Of a DNA stretch of 64,000 nucleotides, positions 18,327-26,064 are shown piece after piece; position 1 is the stretch's first letter, and each line of letters opens with the position of its first letter. Made by a program: the position numbers and the translations under genes. Source of the DNA: Selenomonadaceae bacterium (lineage in GTDB: Bacteria > Bacillota > Negativicutes > Selenomonadales > Selenomonadaceae); assembly GCA_017549815.1 (NCBI GenBank), contig JAFYNH010000038.1, forward strand, positions 20,512 through 84,511. Reading direction: 5' to 3'. Under the pieces are notes generated by a model. It saw nothing but the letters and a program-made list of their open reading frames with translations. It searched no databases and was not told where the DNA came from.

Positions 18327-18445
18327 AGAATAATCCCCCCTGAACGAAATACATACTCCAACATTTCCGAAGCAAGGCTTCTTTAGCAAGGCATTTCTAC
18401 GCAATCCCGCTTTTTCCTGCCTAAAATTTCAGAAAAATTTTTCGA

Positions 18446-18479
18446 TAAAAAATCCCCTGCAGAACTCTGCGCGGGGATT
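18446..18479 (-). terminator. intrinsic terminator of the GT8 array
   Basis: On the minus strand AATCCCC-GC-GCAGA / TCTGC-A-GGGGATT forms a 12-bp stem with a GTTC loop, followed by six T. It sits directly after the last GT8 gene and before glgC. Confidence 0.85.
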
Positions 18480-18486
18480 AATTTCT

Positions 18487-19724
18487 TTACATTTCTTTGA
18501 TAATCGTAAAAATATCTTTGTTTGTAATCAAATGTGGACAAAAGAAAGTCCAATGATAAATAAAATCTTTTCCTTCAACGAAACCCGCTTTTTTTAAAGA
18601 CTCAATAAGTCCTGTCTGTCTGATGAAAAATATTTTTTTATCGCGAGAGTCATTCATTTCGTCGATTAATTCTTGAATAGAGTTCTCATCTTCATATGTG
18701 AAAATTCCCTCGTCTTCCTTGAGAGCATAAGTTTTCTTTATCCAATCTTTATTTGACTTCTTATTGACTACAATGACACGTGCCTTGCCTGCCGTCGCTT
18801 CAGAAAGACTTACGGAAAAAGGTATCAGTGAATCTTCGCGAGCTCTGTTGAATTTTTTTATGGTCTTGTAAATGTTGCCCAAGGCGTTTGAATCAAACCA
18901 AGGCGTCTTGATGAAGTAATCCATCCACAGACGATTAAACGGGTCGTCCATATTCAGTTGCAGAGTGTCATCGAAGTAATGATAAATCGCGGGACGAATT
19001 TGAGGATTTATTCTTGCCTTATCAATGAAGACATCGAATTTTTCGGAGAGCTTTACATAATTTTTCGAGAAAAGATAGTTCAAAACGTCTTGATCGGGAG
19101 AACCCATTTCAGGGTGCAAGCTTAAAAATTTTAACCCGTTCAACAAGAGGTCTTCATTCTGTCTAAAGTAATCCAAATCCATTAACAATACTCCAGAGTT
19201 GAAATAATCCTCATAAGCAACTAAATTATTTCTTATAAGATATTTTTTTGAGGCAGCTGTCAGAGGATCTTTTTCTATATAAAGTTCGGCAATGGCTCCG
19301 AGCGGCTTGTTGTCAAGATTGGTTTTCCATAATTCGCTTATGTCAAGATTAACGATTGTATCTGAATCCAAATAAATTGCTCTTTCGATGCTTGAAGGGA
19401 GAACACGCGGAATAAAGAAACGATAAAACATTGCTATAGTAAAACGAGTTTTTTCGGCGGTGGGAAAGAGTTGCTTTACTTCAGAAATTTTATCTGGACA
19501 AAGCTTCTCAACGTTGTAAAAGTTTACGAGCTGATTATATTGTCCCGCAAGGTAAATGAATTTATCGCGATTGTTACTCGTCAACGTGTTGTCGTGAAGA
19601 ATGTGAATTGTAATTGCGTTGGGGGGGGGGTAAAATAATTTTCAAAAAGCGAAAGCATTGCTGTACCAGTAAACTTGGAGTAGCGTCCTGTCGCGTCATG
19701 AAGTGCAAAACAAACATGAATCAT
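18487..19724 (-). CDS. GT8 glycosyltransferase 6, split by a C10 tract (phase-variable, OFF as sequenced)
   Basis: ATG 19724 (MIHVCFALHDATGRYSKFTG) follows AGGAG. The first 35 or so codons end in LSLFENYFT and then run into ten C residues, after which the frame meets a stop 8 codons on. The other 365 codons are open in the next frame: NAITIHILHDNTLT, then NNRDKFIYLAGQYNQ, the DxD motif IYLDSDTIVN, SGVLLMDLDYF, DQDVLNYLFS and IYHYFDDTLQLN. Eleven or eight C would fuse them into one GT8 protein of about 412 residues, like the neighbours. The tract lies in the variable linker after LSLFEN. As in gene B of the GT92 block, slippage is the likely switch and a miscount the alternative. Confidence 0.82.
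19621..19630 (-). repeat. poly-C10 coding tract (poly-G on plus strand)
   Basis: Ten G on the plus strand, within codons about 36-39 of GT8 gene 6. n=10 leads to a stop; n=8 or 11 restores the frame. The neighbouring gene 5 has CTCCCCCTCTC at the homologous site, which may be a decayed tract. Confidence 0.85.
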
Positions 19725-19736
19725 AAAATCACTCCT

Positions 19737-20969
19737 TCATAATTCTTTAATTATTCGATAACCGTTTCCAAAACTGAATTGATACCATACATCAGGGAAA
19801 AATAAAAAGCCGTTAAAGAAATCTTCGCCTTCAATTAATCCTGCCTTCTTCAAAACTTCTGGAAAATCGGATACAAAGCCAAAAAAAACTTTTTTCCCAC
19901 GCTCAGCTTTTATTTTGTCAATCAGTTTTTGACTCATAACATTTTTCTTTAAGACGATAAATTCCTCGTTATTTTGAACTAGAAATTTTTTCTTGACCTG
20001 TTCTAAATGCTCTGTAGAAACTATAAAAGCACGAGTTTTGCCTGACATTATCAACGAGAGTTTTAACATTTGTTCCAAAAAGACGCCGCCGAATTTCAAA
20101 ATATAATTTTTAAAGTTATGGATTGTATCAATGCCGAACCAAGGCGTTTTAGTAAAATAATCCATCCATAAACGGTTAAACGGGTCGTCTATATTCAATT
20201 GTAAAGTGTCACCGAAGTAATGATATATGGCAGGACGAATTTCATGTGTTGTTCTTGCCTTGTCGATAAAGGTGTCAAATTTTACAGAGAGACTAACATG
20301 ATTTTCAGAGAAAAGGTAGTTTAAGATATCTTGATCAATGTAAGTCATTTCGGGATGTTCACTTACAAATTTAAAGCCAGTCATTACGAATTCTTTATTA
20401 TTGCGCCAATAATCTAAGTTCATCATAAGCACACCAGAGTTAAAATAATTTGCACAGTCGACTAAAGCATTCTTTACCAAAAATTTATCCGCGAAAGATT
20501 GTAAAGGATTTGAGGTTATGTTTACTTCGTTAATCGCTCCGAGAGGTTTGTCAGCAAGATCTATTTTCCACATCTCACTTATATCAAGATGGATTATTGT
20601 GTCCGAATCAAGATAGATTGCCTTTTTAATTTCCTTTGGAAGGAGTTGCGGAATGAAGAAACGATAAAACATGCCTATCGAATAACGAGTTTTGGCGGCA
20701 GTAGGAAAAAGTTCCTTTATTTCAGAAATTTTATCTGCACAAAGTTCATCAACGTTGTAAAAGTTTACGAGCTGATTATACTTTCCCGCAAGATAAATAA
20801 ATTTATCACGATTTTCATCGGACAATGTATTGTCATGAAGAAGATGAATCGTTATAGACGGAAGAGAGGGGGAGACAAAGTGATTTTCAAAGAGCGAAAG
20901 CATTGCCGTGCCAGTAAACTTGGAATAGTGTCCCGTTCCGTCGTATTGAGCAAAGCAAACATGAATCAT
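19737..20969 (-). CDS. GT8 family glycosyltransferase 5
   Basis: 410 residues with the array's shared architecture: N-terminal MIHVCFAQYDGTGHYSKFTG, HLLHDNTLSDENRDKF, donor-binding IYLDSDTIIHLDISEMW (DxD), YFNSGVLMMNLDYW, DQDILNYLFSENH and IYHYFGDTLQLNIDDPFN with the metal/sugar-binding HY. The C-terminal 140 residues contain a repeated-family segment (KTRAFIVSTEHLEQVKKKF, then KVFFGFVSDFPEVLKKAG) that I do not recognise from a named family. GT8 enzymes add galactose or glucose to lipopolysaccharide cores and glycoproteins; the acceptor here is unknown. Confidence 0.85.
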   Translation of the reverse strand: MIHVCFAQYDGTGHYSKFTGTAMLSLFENHFVSPSLPSITIHLLHDNTLSDENRDKFIYLAGKYNQLVNFYNVDELCADKISEIKELFPTAAKTRYSIGMFYRFFIPQLLPKEIKKAIYLDSDTIIHLDISEMWKIDLADKPLGAINEVNITSNPLQSFADKFLVKNALVDCANYFNSGVLMMNLDYWRNNKEFVMTGFKFVSEHPEMTYIDQDILNYLFSENHVSLSVKFDTFIDKARTTHEIRPAIYHYFGDTLQLNIDDPFNRLWMDYFTKTPWFGIDTIHNFKNYILKFGGVFLEQMLKLSLIMSGKTRAFIVSTEHLEQVKKKFLVQNNEEFIVLKKNVMSQKLIDKIKAERGKKVFFGFVSDFPEVLKKAGLIEGEDFFNGFLFFPDVWYQFSFGNGYRIIKEL

Positions 20970-20980
20970 AAAATTACTCC

Positions 20981-22228
20981 TTACATTTCTTTAATAATTT
21001 GATAACCATCTTCAAGTTTAAAATAACGCCATACGTCAGGGAAAAATAAAAAGCCGTTAAAGAAATCTTCGCCTTCGAGTAATCCTTCTTCTTTTAAAAC
21101 TTCTGGAAAACCAGATACAAAGCCAAAGAAAACTTTTTTCTCACATTCGGATTTTATTTTGTCAATAAGATTTTGATTTAAAGAGTCTTCCGCGACAACA
21201 ATAATTTCCTCATCGTCTCGAACGAAAAATTCTTTTTTGATACGTTCTAAACTTTCCCAATTAACAATGAATGTACGAGTCTTACCTGAGAGTGTTGCAG
21301 AAAACTTTTTCATTTGAGCTAAGTAATCTTCACTCTGTTTTAAAATATATTCATATAAGTTATCAATTGTACTTGCGTTAAACCATGGTGTTTTGACAAA
21401 ATAATCCATCCACAGTTTGTTAAATGGGTCGTTCATGTTAAGACCAAAACCATCTCGATTTCCTGCGTAATGGTAAATCTTTTTCTCTAAAAAATATTCT
21501 TTATCGAAACGAGCAGACATTACAAATCTATTGAATTTTACTGGCAGTTTTAAAGCACGTGAGGCATAAGAATAATTTAAAACTTCTTGATCATAAAAAC
21601 CATATTCTGGATGTTCGTTTCTAAATTTTAGTCCCTCAATAATTTTATCTTCTTCATTGCCGATAACTTTGAGATTTATGAGTAAGACACCAGAATTGAA
21701 ATAATCTTCGGCATTTATGAAACCATCTGCATATACTTTAATAGCATTTTCCATAGATCTAGCAATAAAATTCTCTCTATCTTCTGATTGAAAACATTCA
21801 GGAACTACGCCGAGCGGTTTATCGCCAAGTTCAATTTGCCAAAGATCATTTATGTCAAGATTAACAATAATATCTGCGTCAAGGTAAATGCATTTTTCAA
21901 TATCGGAAGGAAGAACTTTCGGAATAAGCAATCTGAAGAATGCACCTATACCGACTCTTTCATCTGTTTTTATGGAAGGAACTAAATTTAAATATTCCGT
22001 GAGTTTTTCAGAACAAATTTCTGCGACATTGTAAAACTTTACTTTATGATAGTAATGATCAGTAAGCTCAAGAAATTTATCACGATTCTCTTGGGTCAAC
22101 GTATTGTCATGAAGAAGATGTACCGTGACTTCTGAGTTGGTATTTTTAAAGATCGAGAACATTGCCGTACCTACGAACTTAGCGTAACGACCTTTCTTAT
22201 CATGGAAACAAAAACAAACATGAATCAT
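20981..22228 (-). CDS. GT8 family glycosyltransferase 4
   Basis: 415 residues. MIHVCFCFHDKKGRYAKFVG, HLLHDNTLTQENRDKF, the DxD motif in IYLDADIIVNLDINDLW, YFNSGVLLINLKVI and the array's C-terminal domain (KTRTFIVNWESLERIKKEF, KVFFGFVSGFPEVLKEEG). The C-terminal domain is closely similar to gene 5 while the middle has diverged. ATG follows GGTGG. It heads the second half of the array, downstream of a 110-bp gap. Confidence 0.85.
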   Translation of the reverse strand: MIHVCFCFHDKKGRYAKFVGTAMFSIFKNTNSEVTVHLLHDNTLTQENRDKFLELTDHYYHKVKFYNVAEICSEKLTEYLNLVPSIKTDERVGIGAFFRLLIPKVLPSDIEKCIYLDADIIVNLDINDLWQIELGDKPLGVVPECFQSEDRENFIARSMENAIKVYADGFINAEDYFNSGVLLINLKVIGNEEDKIIEGLKFRNEHPEYGFYDQEVLNYSYASRALKLPVKFNRFVMSARFDKEYFLEKKIYHYAGNRDGFGLNMNDPFNKLWMDYFVKTPWFNASTIDNLYEYILKQSEDYLAQMKKFSATLSGKTRTFIVNWESLERIKKEFFVRDDEEIIVVAEDSLNQNLIDKIKSECEKKVFFGFVSGFPEVLKEEGLLEGEDFFNGFLFFPDVWRYFKLEDGYQIIKEM

Positions 22229-22254
22229 AAAATTACCACCTATAATCTTGAGCT

Positions 22255-22266
22255 TTGTTTAAACAA
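22255..22266. promoter_or_regulatory. perfect palindrome upstream of GT8 gene 4 (possible operator)
   Basis: TTGTTTAAACAA is a perfect 12-bp palindrome starting 27 bases upstream of the start codon, close to a weak -10-like TATAGG. No regulator family can be assigned. Confidence 0.3.
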
Positions 22267-22280
22267 TACTTTTTCAACGG

Positions 22281-22336
22281 GCAATTTCTACGCAATCCCG
22301 CTTTTTTCCTGCAGAACTCTGCGCGGGAATTAATTT
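22281..22336 (-). repeat. shortened copy of the GT8 downstream region; disrupted terminator
   Basis: TTTCTACGCAATCCCGC and TGCAGAACTCTGCGCGGG occur both here and at 18388-18480. Here the two blocks are fused at CCTGC, and about 40 bases that lie between them at 18.4 kb are missing, including the T-run. A hairpin remains, but the U-tract does not. Confidence 0.65.
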
Positions 22337-22338
22337 CT

Positions 22339-23574
22339 TTACATCGCTTGAATCAGCGGATAAGAATTCAGTTGCACGCCGTTTGCGTCCGACAAAAATT
22401 CTATACCGTTCAGAAAATCTTTGCCAAAAGCGAAACCGGCTTTTATCAGTACATTAAAAGGGAAATTCGGTAACAGAATAAAAAAGACTTTTTTGCCGTG
22501 CGCTTTTTTCATTTCGGCAATTAGTTTTTTAAGAGGAGCATCGCCTTCAGCGCGGATAATTAATTCGTCGTTGCGAATCGAAAAAGTTTTCTTTATCGCC
22601 TCGACATTTTGCGGTAAGGTAAAGAAGGCTCGCGTTTTGCCACTCATTACCGCCGAGATATTTGCCATTGCATTTTTCAATTCAACATGAACTTGCCGAA
22701 AGCCCGTGTAAAGTCGCCCCATTGTTGTTTCGTCAAACCACGGAGTCTTTATAAAATATTTCATCCAAAGTCGATTAAACGGGTCATTCATATCAAGTGA
22801 AAAACTAATGATTGCGTTTGTACCAGTGTAATGATAAATTTTCCGACCTATCTCATATTCTTTCTGCCAACGCGCCCACCTTATAAAACGATTAAACTTA
22901 GACGGCAAATGCAATGTCCTTTGCGCAAAACAATAATTTAAGACATCTTGATCAAGAAAGATCGCATATTGAGGATTTTCGGCAATAAAGCGAAAGCCAG
23001 ATATAATATTTTGCTCTTCCTTTTTAAAAAGGTTTAAATTGATAAGTAATACTCCAGCATTAAAATAATCTTCAGGTTTTACCAACTTGCTACTACACAA
23101 ATTAAATTTTTTCTCCGTGATTTCTCCGTTGATAATTTCGGGTATAACGCCAAAAATCTTATCATCAAGCTCAACCTGCCAAAGTTCTTTTATGTCGAGA
23201 TTGACAATAATATCAGAGTCAAGGTAAATGATTTTTTCTATTTCTTTTGGAAGAAGTCTCGGAATCAAAAATCGATATATCGTAGCTATTGAAGACCAAG
23301 CTATCTTTAAATTCGGAATCAATTCGACCATTTCTTTAATCTTATCCGCGCAGAGTTCCTCAACATTGTAAAATTTAACGAGCTGATTATATTGCCCCGC
23401 GAGATAAATGAATTTGTCGCGGTTATCGGGCGTCAAGGTGTTGTCGTGCAGAATGTGCACCGTGATTGACTGCGGCAGAGCATTTGTATTTTCAAAAAGC
23501 GAAAGAATTGCCGTGCCCGTGAATTTCGCGTATCGCCCCGTCTTGTCGTAAAGCCCGAAGCAGACATGAATCAT
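22339..23574 (-). CDS. GT8 family glycosyltransferase 3
   Basis: 411 residues. MIHVCFGLYDKTGRYAKFTG, HILHDNTLTPDNRDKF, IYLDSDIIVNLDIKELW (DxD), YFNAGVLLINLNLF, DQDVLNYCFAQR and KIYHYTGTNA identify the GT8 domain. The C-terminal domain has KTRAFFTLPQNVEAIKKTF and KKVFFILLPNFPFNVLIKAG. The N-terminal 90 codons are nearly identical to gene 2, again showing block-wise similarity within the array. Confidence 0.85.
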   Translation of the reverse strand: MIHVCFGLYDKTGRYAKFTGTAILSLFENTNALPQSITVHILHDNTLTPDNRDKFIYLAGQYNQLVKFYNVEELCADKIKEMVELIPNLKIAWSSIATIYRFLIPRLLPKEIEKIIYLDSDIIVNLDIKELWQVELDDKIFGVIPEIINGEITEKKFNLCSSKLVKPEDYFNAGVLLINLNLFKKEEQNIISGFRFIAENPQYAIFLDQDVLNYCFAQRTLHLPSKFNRFIRWARWQKEYEIGRKIYHYTGTNAIISFSLDMNDPFNRLWMKYFIKTPWFDETTMGRLYTGFRQVHVELKNAMANISAVMSGKTRAFFTLPQNVEAIKKTFSIRNDELIIRAEGDAPLKKLIAEMKKAHGKKVFFILLPNFPFNVLIKAGFAFGKDFLNGIEFLSDANGVQLNSYPLIQAM

Positions 23575-23587
23575 TAATATTTCCCCT

Positions 23588-24808
23588 TTACATAGCTTGA
23601 ACCAGTGAATAAGAATTGAGCGTCACGCCTTGAGCTTTCGATAAAAATTCAAAACCGTTCAGAAAATCTTTGCCGAAAGAAAAGCCTTCTTGAATCAAAA
23701 CTTTGAACGGGAATTTCGGGAACAGTATAAAGAAAATTTTTTTACCGCGAGCTTTTTTCATGGCATCGATTAGTTTTTGTAATGCCTCGTTATTCTCGGC
23801 GATAATTATTTCTTCGTCGTCTTGTATCAAAAAGATTTTTTTTATTTCCTCAACGTTCTGCGGCGCGGTAAAAAAGACCCGCGTTTTGTTACTCATTATC
23901 AGCGAAAGATTTATCATTGATTTCTTCAAGCTAAAGTAAATTTGCTCAAAACTGTCGTAAAGGTTGCCGATTGTCTCTTCATCAAAAAACGGCGTCCTCA
24001 TGAAGGAATTCATCCATAGTCGATAAAAGTCATCTCTTATTCCTAAAGTAAAGGTATTTGAAGTGCCCGCGTAATGATAAATTTTTTTCCCGAAAGCTTC
24101 TTTCCTTTTGCGAGCATGTATCACGAATACATTAAAATCAGGAGGGAGTTTCAGCCACTTTTTATGAAAACAATAATTCAAGATGTCTTGATCAAGACAG
24201 AAACATTGCGGATGTTTTGAATAAAAAGCGATGCCTTCCTCAATATTTTTTTCGTACTCGCGGAAAGATTTTAGATTTATCATCATTACACCGGCATTAA
24301 AATAATCTTCGGATTTTATAAGACCGCTAGTGCACAAAAATAAAATTTCGATTTTTGTGCCGCAAACTTGTTCCGAAACGGCGGCAAGAATTTTATCTCC
24401 TAGTTCAATCTGCCAAAGTTGCTTTATGTTGGTGTTGACGACAATATCTGAGTCGAGATAAATAATTTTTTCAATGTCGGTGGGAAGAACGTAGGGAATC
24501 AATAAACGATACATTGTGCCGATACTGAAATTTGAATCTTTTATCGCAGGAATTTTTTTCAAAAAATCTTGAATTTTTTCCGTGCAGAGTTTCTCAACAT
24601 TGTAAAATTTAACAAGCTGATTGTATTGCCCCGCGAGATAAATGAATTTGTCGCGGTTATCGGGCGTCAAAGTGTTGTCGTGCAGAATGTGTACTGTGAT
24701 TGACTGCGGCAGAGCATTTGTATTTTCAAAAAGCGAAAGCATTGCCGTGCCTGTGAATTTCGCGTATCGACCCGTCTTGTCGTAAAGCCCAAAGCAGACA
24801 TGAATCAT
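23588..24808 (-). CDS. GT8 family glycosyltransferase 2
   Basis: 406 residues from ATG 24808 (MIHVCFGLYDK) after GGAG; the 11 codons upstream in frame are untranslated leader. It carries IYLDSDIVVNTNIKQLW (DxD), YFNAGVMMINLKSF, DQDILNYCFHKKW and KIYHYAGTSN, then the C-terminal array domain (KTRVFFTAPQNVEEIKKIF). Confidence 0.85.
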   Translation of the reverse strand: MIHVCFGLYDKTGRYAKFTGTAMLSLFENTNALPQSITVHILHDNTLTPDNRDKFIYLAGQYNQLVKFYNVEKLCTEKIQDFLKKIPAIKDSNFSIGTMYRLLIPYVLPTDIEKIIYLDSDIVVNTNIKQLWQIELGDKILAAVSEQVCGTKIEILFLCTSGLIKSEDYFNAGVMMINLKSFREYEKNIEEGIAFYSKHPQCFCLDQDILNYCFHKKWLKLPPDFNVFVIHARKRKEAFGKKIYHYAGTSNTFTLGIRDDFYRLWMNSFMRTPFFDEETIGNLYDSFEQIYFSLKKSMINLSLIMSNKTRVFFTAPQNVEEIKKIFLIQDDEEIIIAENNEALQKLIDAMKKARGKKIFFILFPKFPFKVLIQEGFSFGKDFLNGFEFLSKAQGVTLNSYSLVQAM

Positions 24809-24827
24809 CAAAATTTCTCCTTTTGTT

Positions 24828-26060
24828 TTAGACGGTTTCAAGGAAACGATGAGAATTCAAAACCGGCAATTTATTTGGCTCTGATAAAAATTCCATGCCG
24901 TTCAGAAAATCTTTGCCGAATGTAAAGCCTGCCTTAATCAATATTTCAAACGGGAATTTCGGAATCAGAATGATGAAAATTTTCTTACCTGCCGCCTGTT
25001 TCATTGCGTCAAGCAAATTTTTCATCGAGTCTTTTTCGCCAGCAATAATTATGTCTTCGTCAGCGCGTATTGAAAAGAAATCCTTTGTCACTTGAACATT
25101 TTGTTGCAGAGTGAAGAAGGCGCGAGTTTTGCCGCTCACAAATGCCGAAACATTTCTCATCGAAGTTTTCATTTTGTCGTTGAGTTTGCCATAGTTTTGC
25201 AAGAAGTTCATGTAAATCCTGTACATTGCCTCTACACTGAACCAAGTAGTCTTACCAAAATATTCCAGCCACAAGCGATTGAACGGCTCGTTTATCTCAA
25301 GCTGAAGCGTGTCGCCAGTGTAGCTGTAAATCTTTTTCGACAATGGCTCCCTGTTCCGACGCGCCCACCTTACAAATTGATTGAACTGATTCGGCAACTT
25401 CAATGTCTGCAACGCAAAGCAATAGTTCAAAATATTTTGATCTAAAGAACTACGCCAGTTGTGTTCGCTGATAAAATTCATGCCCGCCTTTATCGCCTCT
25501 TCTTTGGTGCGCAAAAGTCGCAAGTTCATCAACATGACGCCCGAAGTGAAATAATCTTCCGCCTTAACAAAACCGTCCGTAACCAATTTGCTTTGAATGT
25601 GAATGTCGGTGCCAATTGAAAGCGCGGGAACAACACCGAGAATTTTCTCGCCAAGCTCGACGCGCCAAAGTTCGTTTATGTCAAGATTTACGACGGTGTT
25701 CGTGTCAAGATAAATCGCCTTGCTGACATCTTCGGACAAAAGTTGCGGGATAAGGAATTTATAAAAAAGCTCGCTGTTAAACTGCGCCTTGTCGATTTTC
25801 GGAAAAAGATTTTTTACCTCCTCAAGCTTATCCGCGCAGAGTTCCTCGACATTGTAAAAGTTAATAATTTGCCCGTAACGTCCTGCAAGGTAAGAAAATT
25901 TATCGCGGTTATCGGGCGTCAAGGTGTTGTCGTGCAGAAGGTGTACAGTAATCGCGGGGACAGACTTTGAGATATTTTCAAAGATAGAAAGCAAAGTCGT
26001 ACCCGCAAATTTTGAATATCGCCCCGTTTCGTCGCGAAGCGTCAAGCAAACATGAATCAC
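24828..26060 (-). CDS. GT8 family glycosyltransferase 1
   Basis: About 410 residues from GTG 26060 after AGGAG; this start matches the MIHVC N-terminus of the paralogues. Motifs are HLLHDNTLTPDNRDKF, IYLDTNTVVNLDINELW, YFTSGVMLMNLRLL, DQNILNYCFALQ and KIYSYTGDTLQLE. The DxD metal motif of the paralogues (LDSD/LDAD) reads LDTN here, and the usual IYHY is IYSY, so catalytic activity is doubtful. It starts 4 bases downstream of the DUF5693 gene, which ties the array to that operon. Confidence 0.82.
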   Translation of the reverse strand: MIHVCLTLRDETGRYSKFAGTTLLSIFENISKSVPAITVHLLHDNTLTPDNRDKFSYLAGRYGQIINFYNVEELCADKLEEVKNLFPKIDKAQFNSELFYKFLIPQLLSEDVSKAIYLDTNTVVNLDINELWRVELGEKILGVVPALSIGTDIHIQSKLVTDGFVKAEDYFTSGVMLMNLRLLRTKEEAIKAGMNFISEHNWRSSLDQNILNYCFALQTLKLPNQFNQFVRWARRNREPLSKKIYSYTGDTLQLEINEPFNRLWLEYFGKTTWFSVEAMYRIYMNFLQNYGKLNDKMKTSMRNVSAFVSGKTRAFFTLQQNVQVTKDFFSIRADEDIIIAGEKDSMKNLLDAMKQAAGKKIFIILIPKFPFEILIKAGFTFGKDFLNGMEFLSEPNKLPVLNSHRFLETV

Positions 26061-26064
26061 AAAA

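Noticed and set aside
18331..18336. G6 run just upstream of glgC as another slippery tract
   Set aside because: It is short and fits as the Shine-Dalgarno AGGGGGG; no frame or spacer consequence is apparent.
20869..20880. G5 run in GT8 gene 5 at the site homologous to the C10 tract as an active switch
   Set aside because: Five bases interrupted by other residues are too short for frequent slippage, and the gene is intact.
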